Of a stretch of DNA of 64,000 nt, positions 23,525 through 32,405 are shown one piece after another; position 1 is the first letter of the stretch, and every line of letters begins with the position of its first letter. This DNA is from Clostridia bacterium. Its GTDB lineage: Bacteria > Bacillota > Clostridia > Oscillospirales > Acutalibacteraceae. Made by a program: the position numbers and the translations under genes. The DNA is taken from contig JAFXDV010000013.1 of the NCBI GenBank assembly GCA_017521125.1, forward strand, positions 1-64,000, given 5' to 3'. Below the pieces are notes generated by a model. The model saw only the letters and a list, made by a program, of their open reading frames with translations, did no database searches and had not been told where the DNA came from.

Positions 23525-25507
23525 ATGCCTTTCAAGAAGAAACCCAGACGGCGTTTATCGGTTTTATCTGTAATAATGGCTGCGGTGCTTTTGCTATATT
23601 GCCTCCGCATTTTTTCCTTGCAGATTTTTAGTGCCGATGCATATGTAGAGCAGGCTTCTGGTATTTCTTATAGAACTGCAGTTTTGAAGGCGCAAAGGGG
23701 AGAAATTCTTGATTGTAACGGCAGAGAAATTGCCGTAAACCGAGAGGGATATAACATTGTTTTAAATAAAGCTTATATAGATATGGAGAGTGTTAACGAA
23801 GTCATACTTTCTCTATGTCAGCTTTTAAGCGAAAATAACGTAGCTTGGATAGATAATCTTCCTCTTGAAAAGCAAGCTCCATATAACTTCACCGATAAAA
23901 CAAATCAGGTTGAGTCGCTTCTTTCCAATTTAAAACTTGCCCATTATGCAACAGCAGAAAACTGCTTTGATGAAATGGTAGAAAAATATGACCTTGCTTC
24001 CTACAACGACACCACCAAGCGACTTTTAATGGGTGTTCGTTATTCAATAGAAACATCAAGCTTTTCTATTTCAAACCCATACACCTTCAGTGAAGATGTG
24101 CCTGCAAATATTATGCAGATAGTATTAGAGTCAGGAGCAATATTAAAAGGAGTAACTATAGACGTAGTTCCCTTCAGAGAGTACGTTCAGGGAGATTTAG
24201 CGCCCCATTTAATTGGTAATATAGGACCAATTTATGCAGAAGAATGGGAAGAATATAAAGATAAAGGCTATTCATATAGTGATAAGGTGGGCAAAAGCGG
24301 CATCGAAAAACTTGCCGAAGAGTATCTTCACGGCACCGACGGTCTTATCAGCTATAAAATTGATGCTAAAGGAAATATTCTTTCAAGTGAGATTACAAAA
24401 GCACCAATTCCGGGTAAAACCATCATGCTAACTATTGATAAAAGCCTTCAAAAAACGGCACAAAATGCACTTAAAAATGTAATAGACAGTATGCAAAGTA
24501 CAGGTGGTACGGTAACAGGCGGCGCAGCGGTTATTATGAACGTTAAAAGTGGAGACCTTCTTATGAGTGCCACTTATCCGTCTTATGACCTTAAAACCTA
24601 TTCAAAGGATTATGAAGCCCTTGCCGCAGATAAAAAAGGTCTGCCACTTACAAACAGAGCCTTTCAGGGAATTTATCCTCCGGGTTCAACAATCAAGCCG
24701 GTTGTGGCAATTGCCGCAATGGAGGATCATCTGGTAGATAAATCAGAAAGCATCGTTTGTTTGCAAAAATATAAGCTTTTTGATGACTTCCAACCAAGCT
24801 GTATGCACCGACACGGTGCAATAGCACTAAAGGACGCCCTTTCTAAATCTTGCAACTATTATTTCTTTGAACTAGGCAGAAGAGTAGGGGCAATGGATAT
24901 GACCGAATATTTTAAAAAGTTCGGTTTAGGTGTTAAGACGGGGGTTGACATTGGCGACTCGGTAGGACTTTTAGTTGAGCCTGAGTCAGATGGACTCGGC
25001 GGAAACACCTTGCAGATAGCAATTGGTCAAATGAATGCGTTTACCCCTTTGCAGCTTACAAGTTATGTTTCTACCCTTGCTAATGAAGGAACAAGATATA
25101 AAGCAAATCTTATAGACAAAATAGTTTCTTATGATATGAGTGAAACCTATAAGGAAACCGAACCATCGGCAATAGAGAACTTCAGTATCGATAAAAACAT
25201 AATCAATGCGGTAAAAGAGGGTATGCTCTCAGTTACCGAGGACGGAACGGGAAGTGCCGTCTTTAAGAATTACGGCATTAAGGTAGGCGGTAAAACGGGA
25301 ACCTCTCAGGTAACAGGAAAGGCAGACCACTCGGTGTTTATTGCCTTTGCACCTTTTGATAATCCTGAGATTGCCATGACGGTTGTATTAGAGCACGGTG
25401 CCTCAACCTATAACGTTACAAACGTCGCAAAAACCATTATGGATGCCTACTTCTATTCAAGCGAAGTAACGGTTGATAATACTCAACCCTTTACTGTACT
25501 GCCATAG
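23525..25507 (+). CDS. mrdA: Penicillin-binding protein 2 (elongasome transpeptidase)
   Basis: A 660-residue class B penicillin-binding protein. One N-terminal membrane segment (about 12-32), a dimerisation domain, then the transpeptidase domain with STIK (in PPGSTIKPV), SCN and KTGTS motifs. It cross-links peptidoglycan during elongation with MreBCD and a RodA partner, which is not in this window. Four bases separate it from mreD. No clear terminator follows; minD downstream has its own promoter. Confidence 0.93.
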   Translation: MPFKKKPRRRLSVLSVIMAAVLLLYCLRIFSLQIFSADAYVEQASGISYRTAVLKAQRGEILDCNGREIAVNREGYNIVLNKAYIDMESVNEVILSLCQLLSENNVAWIDNLPLEKQAPYNFTDKTNQVESLLSNLKLAHYATAENCFDEMVEKYDLASYNDTTKRLLMGVRYSIETSSFSISNPYTFSEDVPANIMQIVLESGAILKGVTIDVVPFREYVQGDLAPHLIGNIGPIYAEEWEEYKDKGYSYSDKVGKSGIEKLAEEYLHGTDGLISYKIDAKGNILSSEITKAPIPGKTIMLTIDKSLQKTAQNALKNVIDSMQSTGGTVTGGAAVIMNVKSGDLLMSATYPSYDLKTYSKDYEALAADKKGLPLTNRAFQGIYPPGSTIKPVVAIAAMEDHLVDKSESIVCLQKYKLFDDFQPSCMHRHGAIALKDALSKSCNYYFFELGRRVGAMDMTEYFKKFGLGVKTGVDIGDSVGLLVEPESDGLGGNTLQIAIGQMNAFTPLQLTSYVSTLANEGTRYKANLIDKIVSYDMSETYKETEPSAIENFSIDKNIINAVKEGMLSVTEDGTGSAVFKNYGIKVGGKTGTSQVTGKADHSVFIAFAPFDNPEIAMTVVLEHGASTYNVTNVAKTIMDAYFYSSEVTVDNTQPFTVLP

Positions 25508-25516
25508 GGCAATTTA

Positions 25517-25545
25517 TTGACAAATTTCGAGTATTATGTTAATAT
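25517..25545 (+). promoter_or_regulatory. Promoter of minD
   Basis: TTGACA (25517-25522), 17 bases, TAATAT (25540-25545), about 34 bases before the minD ATG at 25579. Confidence 0.65.
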
Positions 25546-25578
25546 TTAGACTACAAATGTTTGAGAGGTGATAACAGT

Positions 25579-26310
25579 ATGGGACTTGTAATTGCAACCT
25601 GTTCAGGAAAAGGCGGGGTGGGCAAATCTATGTTTAGCGTCAATACTGCTATTGCCCTTGAAAAAGAGGGGAAAAAGGTTCTCCTTATAGATATGGATGC
25701 AGGAATGAGATGTCTTGACCTGCTACTTGGCGTAAACGAAAAACTTGTTTTTGATGTGTTTGATGCAATTTCAGGCAAACAGTTAGAAGACTGCCTTTTA
25801 AGAATTTCTGAGGAAAAAGAGCTGTATCTATTGGCGGCACCATCCACAAAAGTGCAAATAGATAAGGAAAAATGGGAACAGTTTATAAAGTACATATCTG
25901 AAAAGTTTGATGTTGTTATTATCGACTTTCCTGCAGGAAACGACGTTTCTTTGTTATATTGTTTGCCATATGATGCGCAGATTATCTGTGTTGCCAATCC
26001 CGATGCCGTATCGGTAAGAGATGCTTCTGCTATCGGAAGTCTTCTTTTAAAGGGAAACAAAAAACCAAAACTGGTTATAAATAAATACAATTATTATTTT
26101 ATCAAGGGCAATACCTTTTCAAACCTTGATGATATAATTAATGAAACGGGTATGCAGCTTCTTGGAATCGTACCCTTTAGCGAAGGCCTTGAATATGCCT
26201 TCTGCACAGGAGATTTTAAAATAAAGGGCAGGGAGAAAAGAGCCTTTAGGCGAATTGCTAAAAGACTCGATGGCAAAAGCATACCACTGCCCAAACTAAA
26301 GAAAATATAA
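25579..26310 (+). CDS. minD: MinD-like ParA-type ATPase
   Basis: A 243-residue deviant-Walker ATPase: KGGVGKS at about residues 10-16 and VVIIDFPAG as the Walker B strand. GAGAGGTGA lies ahead of the ATG at 25579, preferred over an in-frame start six codons upstream. In related Clostridia minC precedes and minE follows; here the neighbours are PBP2 and mgsA, so minC and minE are absent from the locus. The C-terminus (KRAFRRIAKRLDG) is basic and could be amphipathic, but a canonical membrane-targeting helix is not obvious. The alternative is a related ParA ATPase with another partner. Confidence 0.75.
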   Translation: MGLVIATCSGKGGVGKSMFSVNTAIALEKEGKKVLLIDMDAGMRCLDLLLGVNEKLVFDVFDAISGKQLEDCLLRISEEKELYLLAAPSTKVQIDKEKWEQFIKYISEKFDVVIIDFPAGNDVSLLYCLPYDAQIICVANPDAVSVRDASAIGSLLLKGNKKPKLVINKYNYYFIKGNTFSNLDDIINETGMQLLGIVPFSEGLEYAFCTGDFKIKGREKRAFRRIAKRLDGKSIPLPKLKKI

Positions 26311-26332
26311 TTAAGAAAGGGAATATATCAAA

Positions 26333-26740
26333 ATGAACATCGCACTAATAGCACATGACTCAAAAAAAGAACTTATGGTACAGTTTTGTATCGCATATTG
26401 TGGAATTTTGAGTCGACACACCCTACTTGCCACAGGAGCAACAGGCAAAACCGTTTCCGAAGCTACCGGGCTTGACATTATCAAGTTCTTAGGTGGTTCA
26501 CAAGGTGGCGGACAGCAAATCGCTTCAAGAATAGGTTGCGACGAGATTGATATGCTTCTCTTTTTCAGAAATCCTTTAAACCCAAGCCCAAATGACGTGG
26601 ATGACCATGAAATATTAAGACTATGTGACGTGCATCAGATTCCGGTCGCAACTAATATTGCAACTGCAGAAATGCTCATTCACGGCTTAGAGAGAGGCGA
26701 CCTTGATTGGCGTGAAATAGTAAGAGAGTCAAATAAATAA
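26333..26740 (+). CDS. mgsA: Methylglyoxal synthase
   Basis: A 135-residue protein of normal length. ALIAHDSKK begins it, followed by ATGATGKT (phosphate binding) and the loop GGSQGGGQQIAS with the catalytic aspartate region just ahead of it. It converts dihydroxyacetone phosphate into methylglyoxal, releasing phosphate. Located 22 bases after minD, an association seen in other Clostridia. Confidence 0.95.
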   Translation: MNIALIAHDSKKELMVQFCIAYCGILSRHTLLATGATGKTVSEATGLDIIKFLGGSQGGGQQIASRIGCDEIDMLLFFRNPLNPSPNDVDDHEILRLCDVHQIPVATNIATAEMLIHGLERGDLDWREIVRESNK

Positions 26741-26758
26741 AAAATCTGGGAGGTCCCA

Positions 26759-28051
26759 ATGTCAGAAATCAATAAAGCACCAAGGGGAACAAATGATATA
26801 ACCCCGGAGGAAAGCTATAAATGGCAATTTGTAGAAAAAAAGTTAATAGAAACAGCTGGACTTTACGGCTTTAAGGAAATCAGGACTCCTGTTTTCGAGC
26901 ATACCGAGGTCTTCACAAAAAATGTGGGAGATACCACCGACGTTGTTCAAAAGGAAATGTATACCTTTACCGATAAAGGAGATCGTTCAATAACCCTCAG
27001 ACCTGAGTTTACAGCAGGTGTTATCCGTAGCGTAATTGAACATTCACTCACCGCAGCGGCATTACCTGTAAAGGTTTGCTATACAGGTGGTTGCTACCGT
27101 TATGAAAAGCCTCAAGCAGGTAGACTCAGAGAGTTTCATCAGTTTGGTGTTGAGTGTGTAGGCGCCGCATCTCCTGCCGCTGATGCCGAGGTAATTGCCC
27201 TTGCAGACGGACTGCTTAAAAGTGTTGGAATTGAGAAGATTTCTCTTGAAATTAACTCTATCGGTTGTCCTACTTGCAGAGCAGAATATCATAAAGCATT
27301 AAAGGAATATTTTAAAGAGCATACTGATGACCTTTGCGGTACGTGTAATGAAAGACTTGACCGCAATCCTATGAGAATTTTAGACTGTAAATCTCCCGTT
27401 TGCTCTGAAATTGCTTCAAAGGCACCTGTAGTAATTGATTATCTTTGTGATGACTGTAAGGCTCACTTTGAAGGTGTTAAAGCACACCTCGACGCCATAA
27501 ACATTAAATATATAGTAAACCCACATATCGTTAGAGGTCTTGATTATTATACCCGCACCGTATTTGAGCTTGTATCTGGAGATATCGGCGCACAGTCAAC
27601 TGTATGTGGCGGTGGTAGATATGACGGACTCTTAGAGCAAATGGGTGGTCAGGCAACTCCTGCGTTAGGATTCGCTATGGGTGTAGAGCGTCTGCTTATG
27701 GTTTTAGAAAGTCAGGGTAAAGAACTCCCCACACCTCAGCCTTGCGATATCTATATTGCACCTATGGGAGAGGCGGCAGCCCTCAAGGCATCACAGATGT
27801 GTTTTAATTTGAGAAATGAAGGTTTCCAGGCTCTTACCGATATAGTAGGTAGAGGACTAAAGGCTCAGATGCGTTATGCCAATAAAATTAATGCAGTTTT
27901 CACTCTTGTTTTAGGGGATAGTGAGCTTGAAAGCGGCAAAGCTAAACTAAAATGTATGGCAAACGGCGAGGAAAAAGAGATTTCTCTTGATAACATTATA
28001 AGTGAAATATACAATGCAAGACTCGATATGTTAGCAGAGGCCATTAAATAA
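26759..28051 (+). CDS. hisS: Histidyl-tRNA synthetase
   Basis: A 430-residue class II aminoacyl-tRNA synthetase. Motif 2 lies in CYRYEKPQAGRLREFHQFG, the histidine-specific loop in RGLDYYTRTVFEL and motif 3 in LGFAMGVERLL; a GGGRYDGL loop is also present. A C-terminal anticodon-binding domain (about 330-425) is intact. Several cysteines near residues 175-235 form a clostridial insert that may bind metal. GGGAGG is well placed ahead of the ATG. No T-box leader is seen. Confidence 0.96.
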   Translation: MSEINKAPRGTNDITPEESYKWQFVEKKLIETAGLYGFKEIRTPVFEHTEVFTKNVGDTTDVVQKEMYTFTDKGDRSITLRPEFTAGVIRSVIEHSLTAAALPVKVCYTGGCYRYEKPQAGRLREFHQFGVECVGAASPAADAEVIALADGLLKSVGIEKISLEINSIGCPTCRAEYHKALKEYFKEHTDDLCGTCNERLDRNPMRILDCKSPVCSEIASKAPVVIDYLCDDCKAHFEGVKAHLDAINIKYIVNPHIVRGLDYYTRTVFELVSGDIGAQSTVCGGGRYDGLLEQMGGQATPALGFAMGVERLLMVLESQGKELPTPQPCDIYIAPMGEAAALKASQMCFNLRNEGFQALTDIVGRGLKAQMRYANKINAVFTLVLGDSELESGKAKLKCMANGEEKEISLDNIISEIYNARLDMLAEAIK

Positions 28052-28055
28052 TCAA

Positions 28056-28084
28056 TTGACTTTTTTAAAAAGTTATGATAGAAT
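28056..28084 (+). promoter_or_regulatory. Promoter of the CNNM-type transporter leader
   Basis: TTGACT (28056-28061), 17 bases, TAGAAT (28079-28084), starting right after hisS. Transcription would begin near 28091, giving a 165-nt leader. Confidence 0.7.
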
Positions 28085-28090
28085 GACGCT

Positions 28091-28223
28091 ACAACATTTA
28101 AAAAGGAATGATAAAGGGCAGTGGATAAACCTCCCTTATGTAACAAACTAAATATTATGTGATATTACGCACCCGATAAAGCAAGTCGTAAGGACTATGC
28201 TCTGTTTGGGTGTGTTTATTTTT
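28091..28223 (+). ncRNA. Structured leader or small RNA ending in a terminator
   Basis: A first stem pairs 28111-28118 (ATAAAGGG) with 28133-28139 (CCCTTAT, one bulge). A second large hairpin at 28169-28214 (GCACCC...GGGTGTG, with inner AGCA/TGCT and AGTC/GACT pairings) is followed by TTTATTTTT, an intrinsic terminator 33 bases before the gene. The layout fits a transcription-terminating riboswitch for a transporter of the CNNM/CorC kind or a separate small RNA. No known class was recognised. Confidence 0.5.
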
Positions 28224-28255
28224 AAAAAATTTTTTAAAAGGAGAGTATTTTCAAA

Positions 28256-29512
28256 ATGGATAGCGACAGTATACCGCTGATAATAGTTTTAGGAGTATTA
28301 GTACTATTTTCAGCCTACTTCTCAGCATCTGAAACAGCATTCACATCAATCAACCGCATAAGACTAAAGAATATGGCACAGGACGGCAATAAAAAGGCGA
28401 CCCTGGCACTAAGTTTAGCAGAAGATTATAACACCCTGCTAACAACACTTTTAATAGGAAATAATATTGTAAACATTGCGATTTCTACCTTAGCGACCGT
28501 ACTATTTATTAGTATATTAAAGGGAGATACAACCAAGGCAAGCACACTGTCAACGATTGTTGTAACAGTAGTCGTCCTTATTTTTGGTGAGATAACACCT
28601 AAAAGTGTTGCAAAAGATTCTCCTGAGAAATTTGCTATGTTTTCCGCACCGTTACTAAAGGTGTTTACATACGTTTTCTATCCTCTTAATATCCTTTTCT
28701 CAGGTTGGAAGAAGTTAATATCACTTATAGTTAAGCCAAATGAAGATGATGGCGTAATTGAAGAAGAACTTTTGACTATGGTTGAAGAGGCAGAAACAGA
28801 GGGTAATATGGGAGCCGAAGAGGTTGAACTTATCAAAAATGCCATTGAGTTCAACGATATTGAGGTTTCCGATATTCTACAACCACGTGTTGCGGTGGAA
28901 GCCGTAGAGGTTGATGATGAATGGGAAGAAATTGAGGAGAAATTCCGTGAAACTGGCTATTCACGTCTTCCGGTATATAAAGAAACCATTGATAATATGA
29001 TTGGTGTTATCAACCAAAAGCATTTCTTTATGGCAAAGGATAAAAATCTCAAAAAGATTATCAAACCTATTGAGTTTGTAGTTCCTACAATGAAAATTTC
29101 AGAGCTTCTTGTAAAGCTTCAAAAAGAGAAATCTCATATGGCGGCTGTTGCCGACGAATACGGTGGAATAAGTGGTATTATTACCTTAGAAGATATTATA
29201 GAAGAACTCGTTGGAGAAATTTGGGATGAGCACGATGAGGTAGTCGAGGAAATTTTAGAAATCGGCGAAAATGAATACCTTGTACAATGTTCTGCAAATC
29301 TTGACGATATGTTTGACGAGTTGGACGTAAAAGCCGACCTTGATATATCCACAGTCGGCGGCTGGGTAAACGAGGCGCTAAAGCATGTTCCCGAGGTAGG
29401 GGAAACCTTTGAGTTCAAGAATTTATTTGTAACAGTTACTAAGAGCGATAATAAACATGCCTTAGAAATAAATGTAAAGGTAAATGAACTTGAAGAAGAT
29501 GAAGACCAATAA
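28256..29512 (+). CDS. CNNM/CorC-type (hemolysin) membrane protein
   Basis: A 418-residue protein. A DUF21/CNNM membrane domain with four segments occupies about residues 5-185 (starting ASETAFTSINRIRLKNMA), then a pair of CBS domains (about 200-325, DILQPRVAVEAV and IITLEDIIEELVGE) and a CorC_HlyC domain at the C-terminus. Family members export magnesium or cobalt or influence divalent metal balance. AAAGGAGAG precedes the ATG. The structured leader upstream suggests metal-dependent control, which is inference. Confidence 0.88.
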   Translation: MDSDSIPLIIVLGVLVLFSAYFSASETAFTSINRIRLKNMAQDGNKKATLALSLAEDYNTLLTTLLIGNNIVNIAISTLATVLFISILKGDTTKASTLSTIVVTVVVLIFGEITPKSVAKDSPEKFAMFSAPLLKVFTYVFYPLNILFSGWKKLISLIVKPNEDDGVIEEELLTMVEEAETEGNMGAEEVELIKNAIEFNDIEVSDILQPRVAVEAVEVDDEWEEIEEKFRETGYSRLPVYKETIDNMIGVINQKHFFMAKDKNLKKIIKPIEFVVPTMKISELLVKLQKEKSHMAAVADEYGGISGIITLEDIIEELVGEIWDEHDEVVEEILEIGENEYLVQCSANLDDMFDELDVKADLDISTVGGWVNEALKHVPEVGETFEFKNLFVTVTKSDNKHALEINVKVNELEEDEDQ

Positions 29513-29516
29513 AACA

Positions 29517-29545
29517 AAACGGGTGCATAGCACCCGTTTTTATTT
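29517..29545. terminator. Two-way terminator between the CNNM gene and spoIID
   Basis: An AAAACGGGTGC/GCACCCGTTTT stem with a 3-nt loop and T runs on both strands, between convergent genes. Confidence 0.9.
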
Positions 29546-30499
29546 TATCTCGCATCCCTTATAATAGTGCTTTAAAATTTCCTCGTAAGTTTTACCTTGC
29601 ATTGCCATATAGTGAGCGCCGTATTGACTCATTCCTATACCATGTCCATAGCCCCTGACTGTAAATACAAATTTATCTGATGAAAAGGAAACGTCGAAAT
29701 TTGCAGAACGAAGGTCTAAGGCCGCCCTGATACTGTTTCCGGAAGTCGCTTTTCCACAGAGATTAATTGTCTTTACAGTACCGCTTTCAGTACGGACGAT
29801 TTCTCCGAAATAATCTTTTGCTTCTCCGCTAAACTCAGCAAGAGAGGAAAGCTTTGTCCTTAAATCGTCAACACTAAATTCTGCAATGCTCAGGTAATTA
29901 GGTGATAGTTTATCCCCCATACTATCAACCGACACAAGATAATCATAGTTTCCGCCCCAAACATCAAGAGCGCTCTCGGTTTTACCGGAGGAAATTGCAT
30001 GATAAACCGACAAAATAGGGATGCCATTATATGTTATTTTTTTACCACTCACACTTCGTACTGCATTTCTTATTTTTTCTTCGTATATATTAGCGTCTTC
30101 TCCCCATTTTTCCCTTGCCTTTTCTATTGAAGTAAAGGCTTGATCGGTTTGAAAATTATCTGTAATATCATAATCTTCCAAGGTGTTTTGATTTGATTTA
30201 TATATTGCGTAGGTGTAAGCGGCAATAGCCTGTGCCTTTAAAGCTTCGTCAGAATATAATGCAGGCATTTCGGCGGCTACTACACCAAATATGTAGTCCT
30301 CCATATTAAAAACCTTTACTTCTTTAGTTTCGCTTATATAAACCTTAATGGTTTTTTCGCCTTCTGTATTATCTAAAGGAGTAGTGTTAGCGATAATTGA
30401 AGTTGTCCCTTGAGGAGTCTGCTCGCTACTTGCCATTAAAGGAAAGGTTAGCATAACAATAGCTAAAATTATGATAGTCCCTATATAAATATTTTTCAT
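29540..30499 (-). CDS. spoIID: Stage II sporulation protein D
   Basis: A 319-residue protein of the SpoIID/LytB amidase-enhancer family with an N-terminal membrane segment (residues 5-24). Family markers are DYIFGVVAAEMPALYSDEAL, AQAIAAYTYAIY, YHAISSGKTES and the C-terminal RGYGHGIGMSQYGAHYMA. In B. subtilis it cleaves glycan strands during engulfment, in a complex with SpoIIP and SpoIIM. Evidence, with the spoIIIA operon, that the host sporulates. A divergent gene starts 101 bases away. Confidence 0.92.
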   Translation of the reverse strand: MKNIYIGTIIILAIVMLTFPLMASSEQTPQGTTSIIANTTPLDNTEGEKTIKVYISETKEVKVFNMEDYIFGVVAAEMPALYSDEALKAQAIAAYTYAIYKSNQNTLEDYDITDNFQTDQAFTSIEKAREKWGEDANIYEEKIRNAVRSVSGKKITYNGIPILSVYHAISSGKTESALDVWGGNYDYLVSVDSMGDKLSPNYLSIAEFSVDDLRTKLSSLAEFSGEAKDYFGEIVRTESGTVKTINLCGKATSGNSIRAALDLRSANFDVSFSSDKFVFTVRGYGHGIGMSQYGAHYMAMQGKTYEEILKHYYKGCEIK

Positions 30500-30520
30500 A
30501 AATCATCAAATCCTTTGTTA

Positions 30521-30549
30521 TTGACTTTTATCCTTTTTAAAGTTAGAAT
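30521..30549 (+). promoter_or_regulatory. Promoter of the membrane-protein gene
   Basis: TTGACT (30521-30526), 17 bases, TAGAAT (30544-30549), about 50 bases before the ATG at 30601. Confidence 0.6.
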
Positions 30550-30600
30550 ATATTTATATATATGACTATAAAATGTATTTAATACTTTAAGGAGGCTAAA

Positions 30601-31374
30601 ATGAGCCGATATATTAATTATATTTTTTTAGCTGTCGCAACCCTTTCGGCAATAATTCTGAGGACCGTAATGTCCTTTTTTATTGTTGATGTAAGTAGTG
30701 GGTTTGTAAAAAGTGAAAATCTTTCAGTAGCAATATTTATTGCAATAATTTTACTTTTAGCTGCAGCAGCAGTTTGTTTTTTTGGAGCAAGAAGTGAGAC
30801 GAAAAAACTTAAAAAGCCATCATTTAAAGGAGCCTTACCTTCGGTAGTTTCTCTTCTTTTAGGTTTAGCTATCATAATAAGCGCATTTACACCAAGCCTG
30901 CTTTCAACCTGGCAAAAGGGTTTAGAAATGTTGTTATCCCTTGGTTTTGGTCTGTATCTAATTTTATATGCTTTTGGAAATTTGGTAAGAATTAAGCTTC
31001 CTGATATGTTGTGGATTATACCGGTTGTTTATTGGCTTGTAAAACTTGTAAACGTCTTTACAACATATGCAGCCCTTTCAAACACTTTTGATAATATCTT
31101 TGAGATTTTTACACTTTGTTCGGTGCTCTTTTTCTTTTTATCCCTTGCGAAATGCTTGTGCCTTGAGACAAACAAAAAAAATATTAAAACATTAAAGATC
31201 ACATCGTATCTCGCTTGTTTTATGTCTTTTTCCTGTTCGGTGCCCAAAGCAATTATTGTTCTGACTAATAACCAATCTATATTAGGAGACAACAAATCTT
31301 TTATAATTTTATTTTTAACAGGTCTTTATATGCTAAGCTTTATGCTGCAAAACAACAAAAAACCTCAGATTTAA
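30601..31374 (+). CDS. Unknown multi-pass membrane protein
   Basis: A 257-residue hydrophobic protein with about seven membrane segments. No family is recognised and no conserved charged motif stands out. AAGGAGG lies in good position ahead of the ATG. It reads divergently from spoIID and ends at a two-way terminator shared with the ATP-grasp gene, so it is a single-gene unit. Confidence 0.75.
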   Translation: MSRYINYIFLAVATLSAIILRTVMSFFIVDVSSGFVKSENLSVAIFIAIILLLAAAAVCFFGARSETKKLKKPSFKGALPSVVSLLLGLAIIISAFTPSLLSTWQKGLEMLLSLGFGLYLILYAFGNLVRIKLPDMLWIIPVVYWLVKLVNVFTTYAALSNTFDNIFEIFTLCSVLFFFLSLAKCLCLETNKKNIKTLKITSYLACFMSFSCSVPKAIIVLTNNQSILGDNKSFIILFLTGLYMLSFMLQNNKKPQI

Positions 31375-31385
31375 TCTGAGGTTTT
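31358..31385. terminator. Two-way terminator
   Basis: AAAACCTCAGATT pairs with AATCTGAGGTTTT around a tiny loop, between convergent genes ending at 31374 and 31389; the stem overlaps the end of the rightward gene. Confidence 0.85.
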
Positions 31386-31388
31386 CAT

Positions 31389-32399
31389 TTATAATCCTTT
31401 AATATACTTTTTAAAGGTTGGTAGCATACCGATTTTATCAGGAACGTGAGGTGGCATTTGTAAAATGTCGTGTCCGGGGAAATGATTTCCCTCAATAATT
31501 AAAGGACCTTGTTCTGTTACGGCAACGTCCCAACCAACGTAACCTACCTGCTCTACCACTGTAGCCGCCTTTGTTGCAAGGGCAACCGACTCCTTCCAGA
31601 AGGGAAGCTCATAGCCCTTAATCTTGCAGTTGGTTTCAGGGTGAACGTCATAATAAATGCTATCTTTGTCAAAGGCAGGAAACTCAATAATTCCTGTCTC
31701 GATATTGATAGGAGCCGCCATACCACCTGAATTTATGTTGTCTACAAATCTTCCGCCGTTTCCTATTCTAATAAATGCATACACCACGTTAGGTTTGCCC
31801 TCAGACAAAACAGTTACAATACGGTAGGTGTTAACCGAATGAGGATAAATAGCAGATAGTAGTGGGTGCTGAACAACACATTCTTCAATGAGTCCGGAGC
31901 CGCTTTCTTTTAGATAAGAGAAAAGAGCCTCGTCATTTTCGAAATCTTTTTTGTGTAGCTTCATAACACCTTGTCCGCAGGTGGCATCAAGAGGTTTTGA
32001 AATAATAACCTCCATCTCACTCATAAAGCCTTTAAATTCCTCCAGAGAAGCAGTGGTCATATCAAGCCATTTTCTGCCAATAAAGTCCTTAAAAACAGTG
32101 TTGAACTCGGTTTTGTTTTCAAAAATGTGATAATACTCTCGAGAGTTTAACATACTTACAATAGTATTATTAATGCCTCTTGTCACATAGGTAGCTCTCT
32201 GTTCATTGTTAAGGTTATAAAACTCTGCTAATTTATAATCTTTGTAGCCTGCGCCGTACTTGAGTCCGCATTTTACCATATCACAGAAAAGCCATATTTT
32301 TGATTTGTTGGTTTTTTTATGAATGAAACCAACAGTATCAAGCATATTTTTATAGTCCATTTTGAAAATGCGTTTGATTATATAAACAAGTCTTTTCAA
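31389..32399 (-). CDS. ATP-grasp protein (sugar-transfer-associated type)
   Basis: A 336-residue protein resembling the 'sugar-transfer associated ATP-grasp' family. Visible ATP-grasp elements are KPLDATCGQGVMKLHKKDF (nucleotide lid), GLIEECVVQHPLL and the metal-binding WDVAVTEQGPLIIEGNHFPG at the C-terminus. The family joins an acid to an amine or thiol using ATP and often lies in cell-surface polysaccharide loci; here no such locus surrounds it. The mrp gene ends 6 bases before this start, so they may be co-transcribed. Substrate unknown. Confidence 0.8.
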   Translation of the reverse strand: MKRLVYIIKRIFKMDYKNMLDTVGFIHKKTNKSKIWLFCDMVKCGLKYGAGYKDYKLAEFYNLNNEQRATYVTRGINNTIVSMLNSREYYHIFENKTEFNTVFKDFIGRKWLDMTTASLEEFKGFMSEMEVIISKPLDATCGQGVMKLHKKDFENDEALFSYLKESGSGLIEECVVQHPLLSAIYPHSVNTYRIVTVLSEGKPNVVYAFIRIGNGGRFVDNINSGGMAAPINIETGIIEFPAFDKDSIYYDVHPETNCKIKGYELPFWKESVALATKAATVVEQVGYVGWDVAVTEQGPLIIEGNHFPGHDILQMPPHVPDKIGMLPTFKKYIKGL

Positions 32400-32405
32400 A
32401 TTTTA

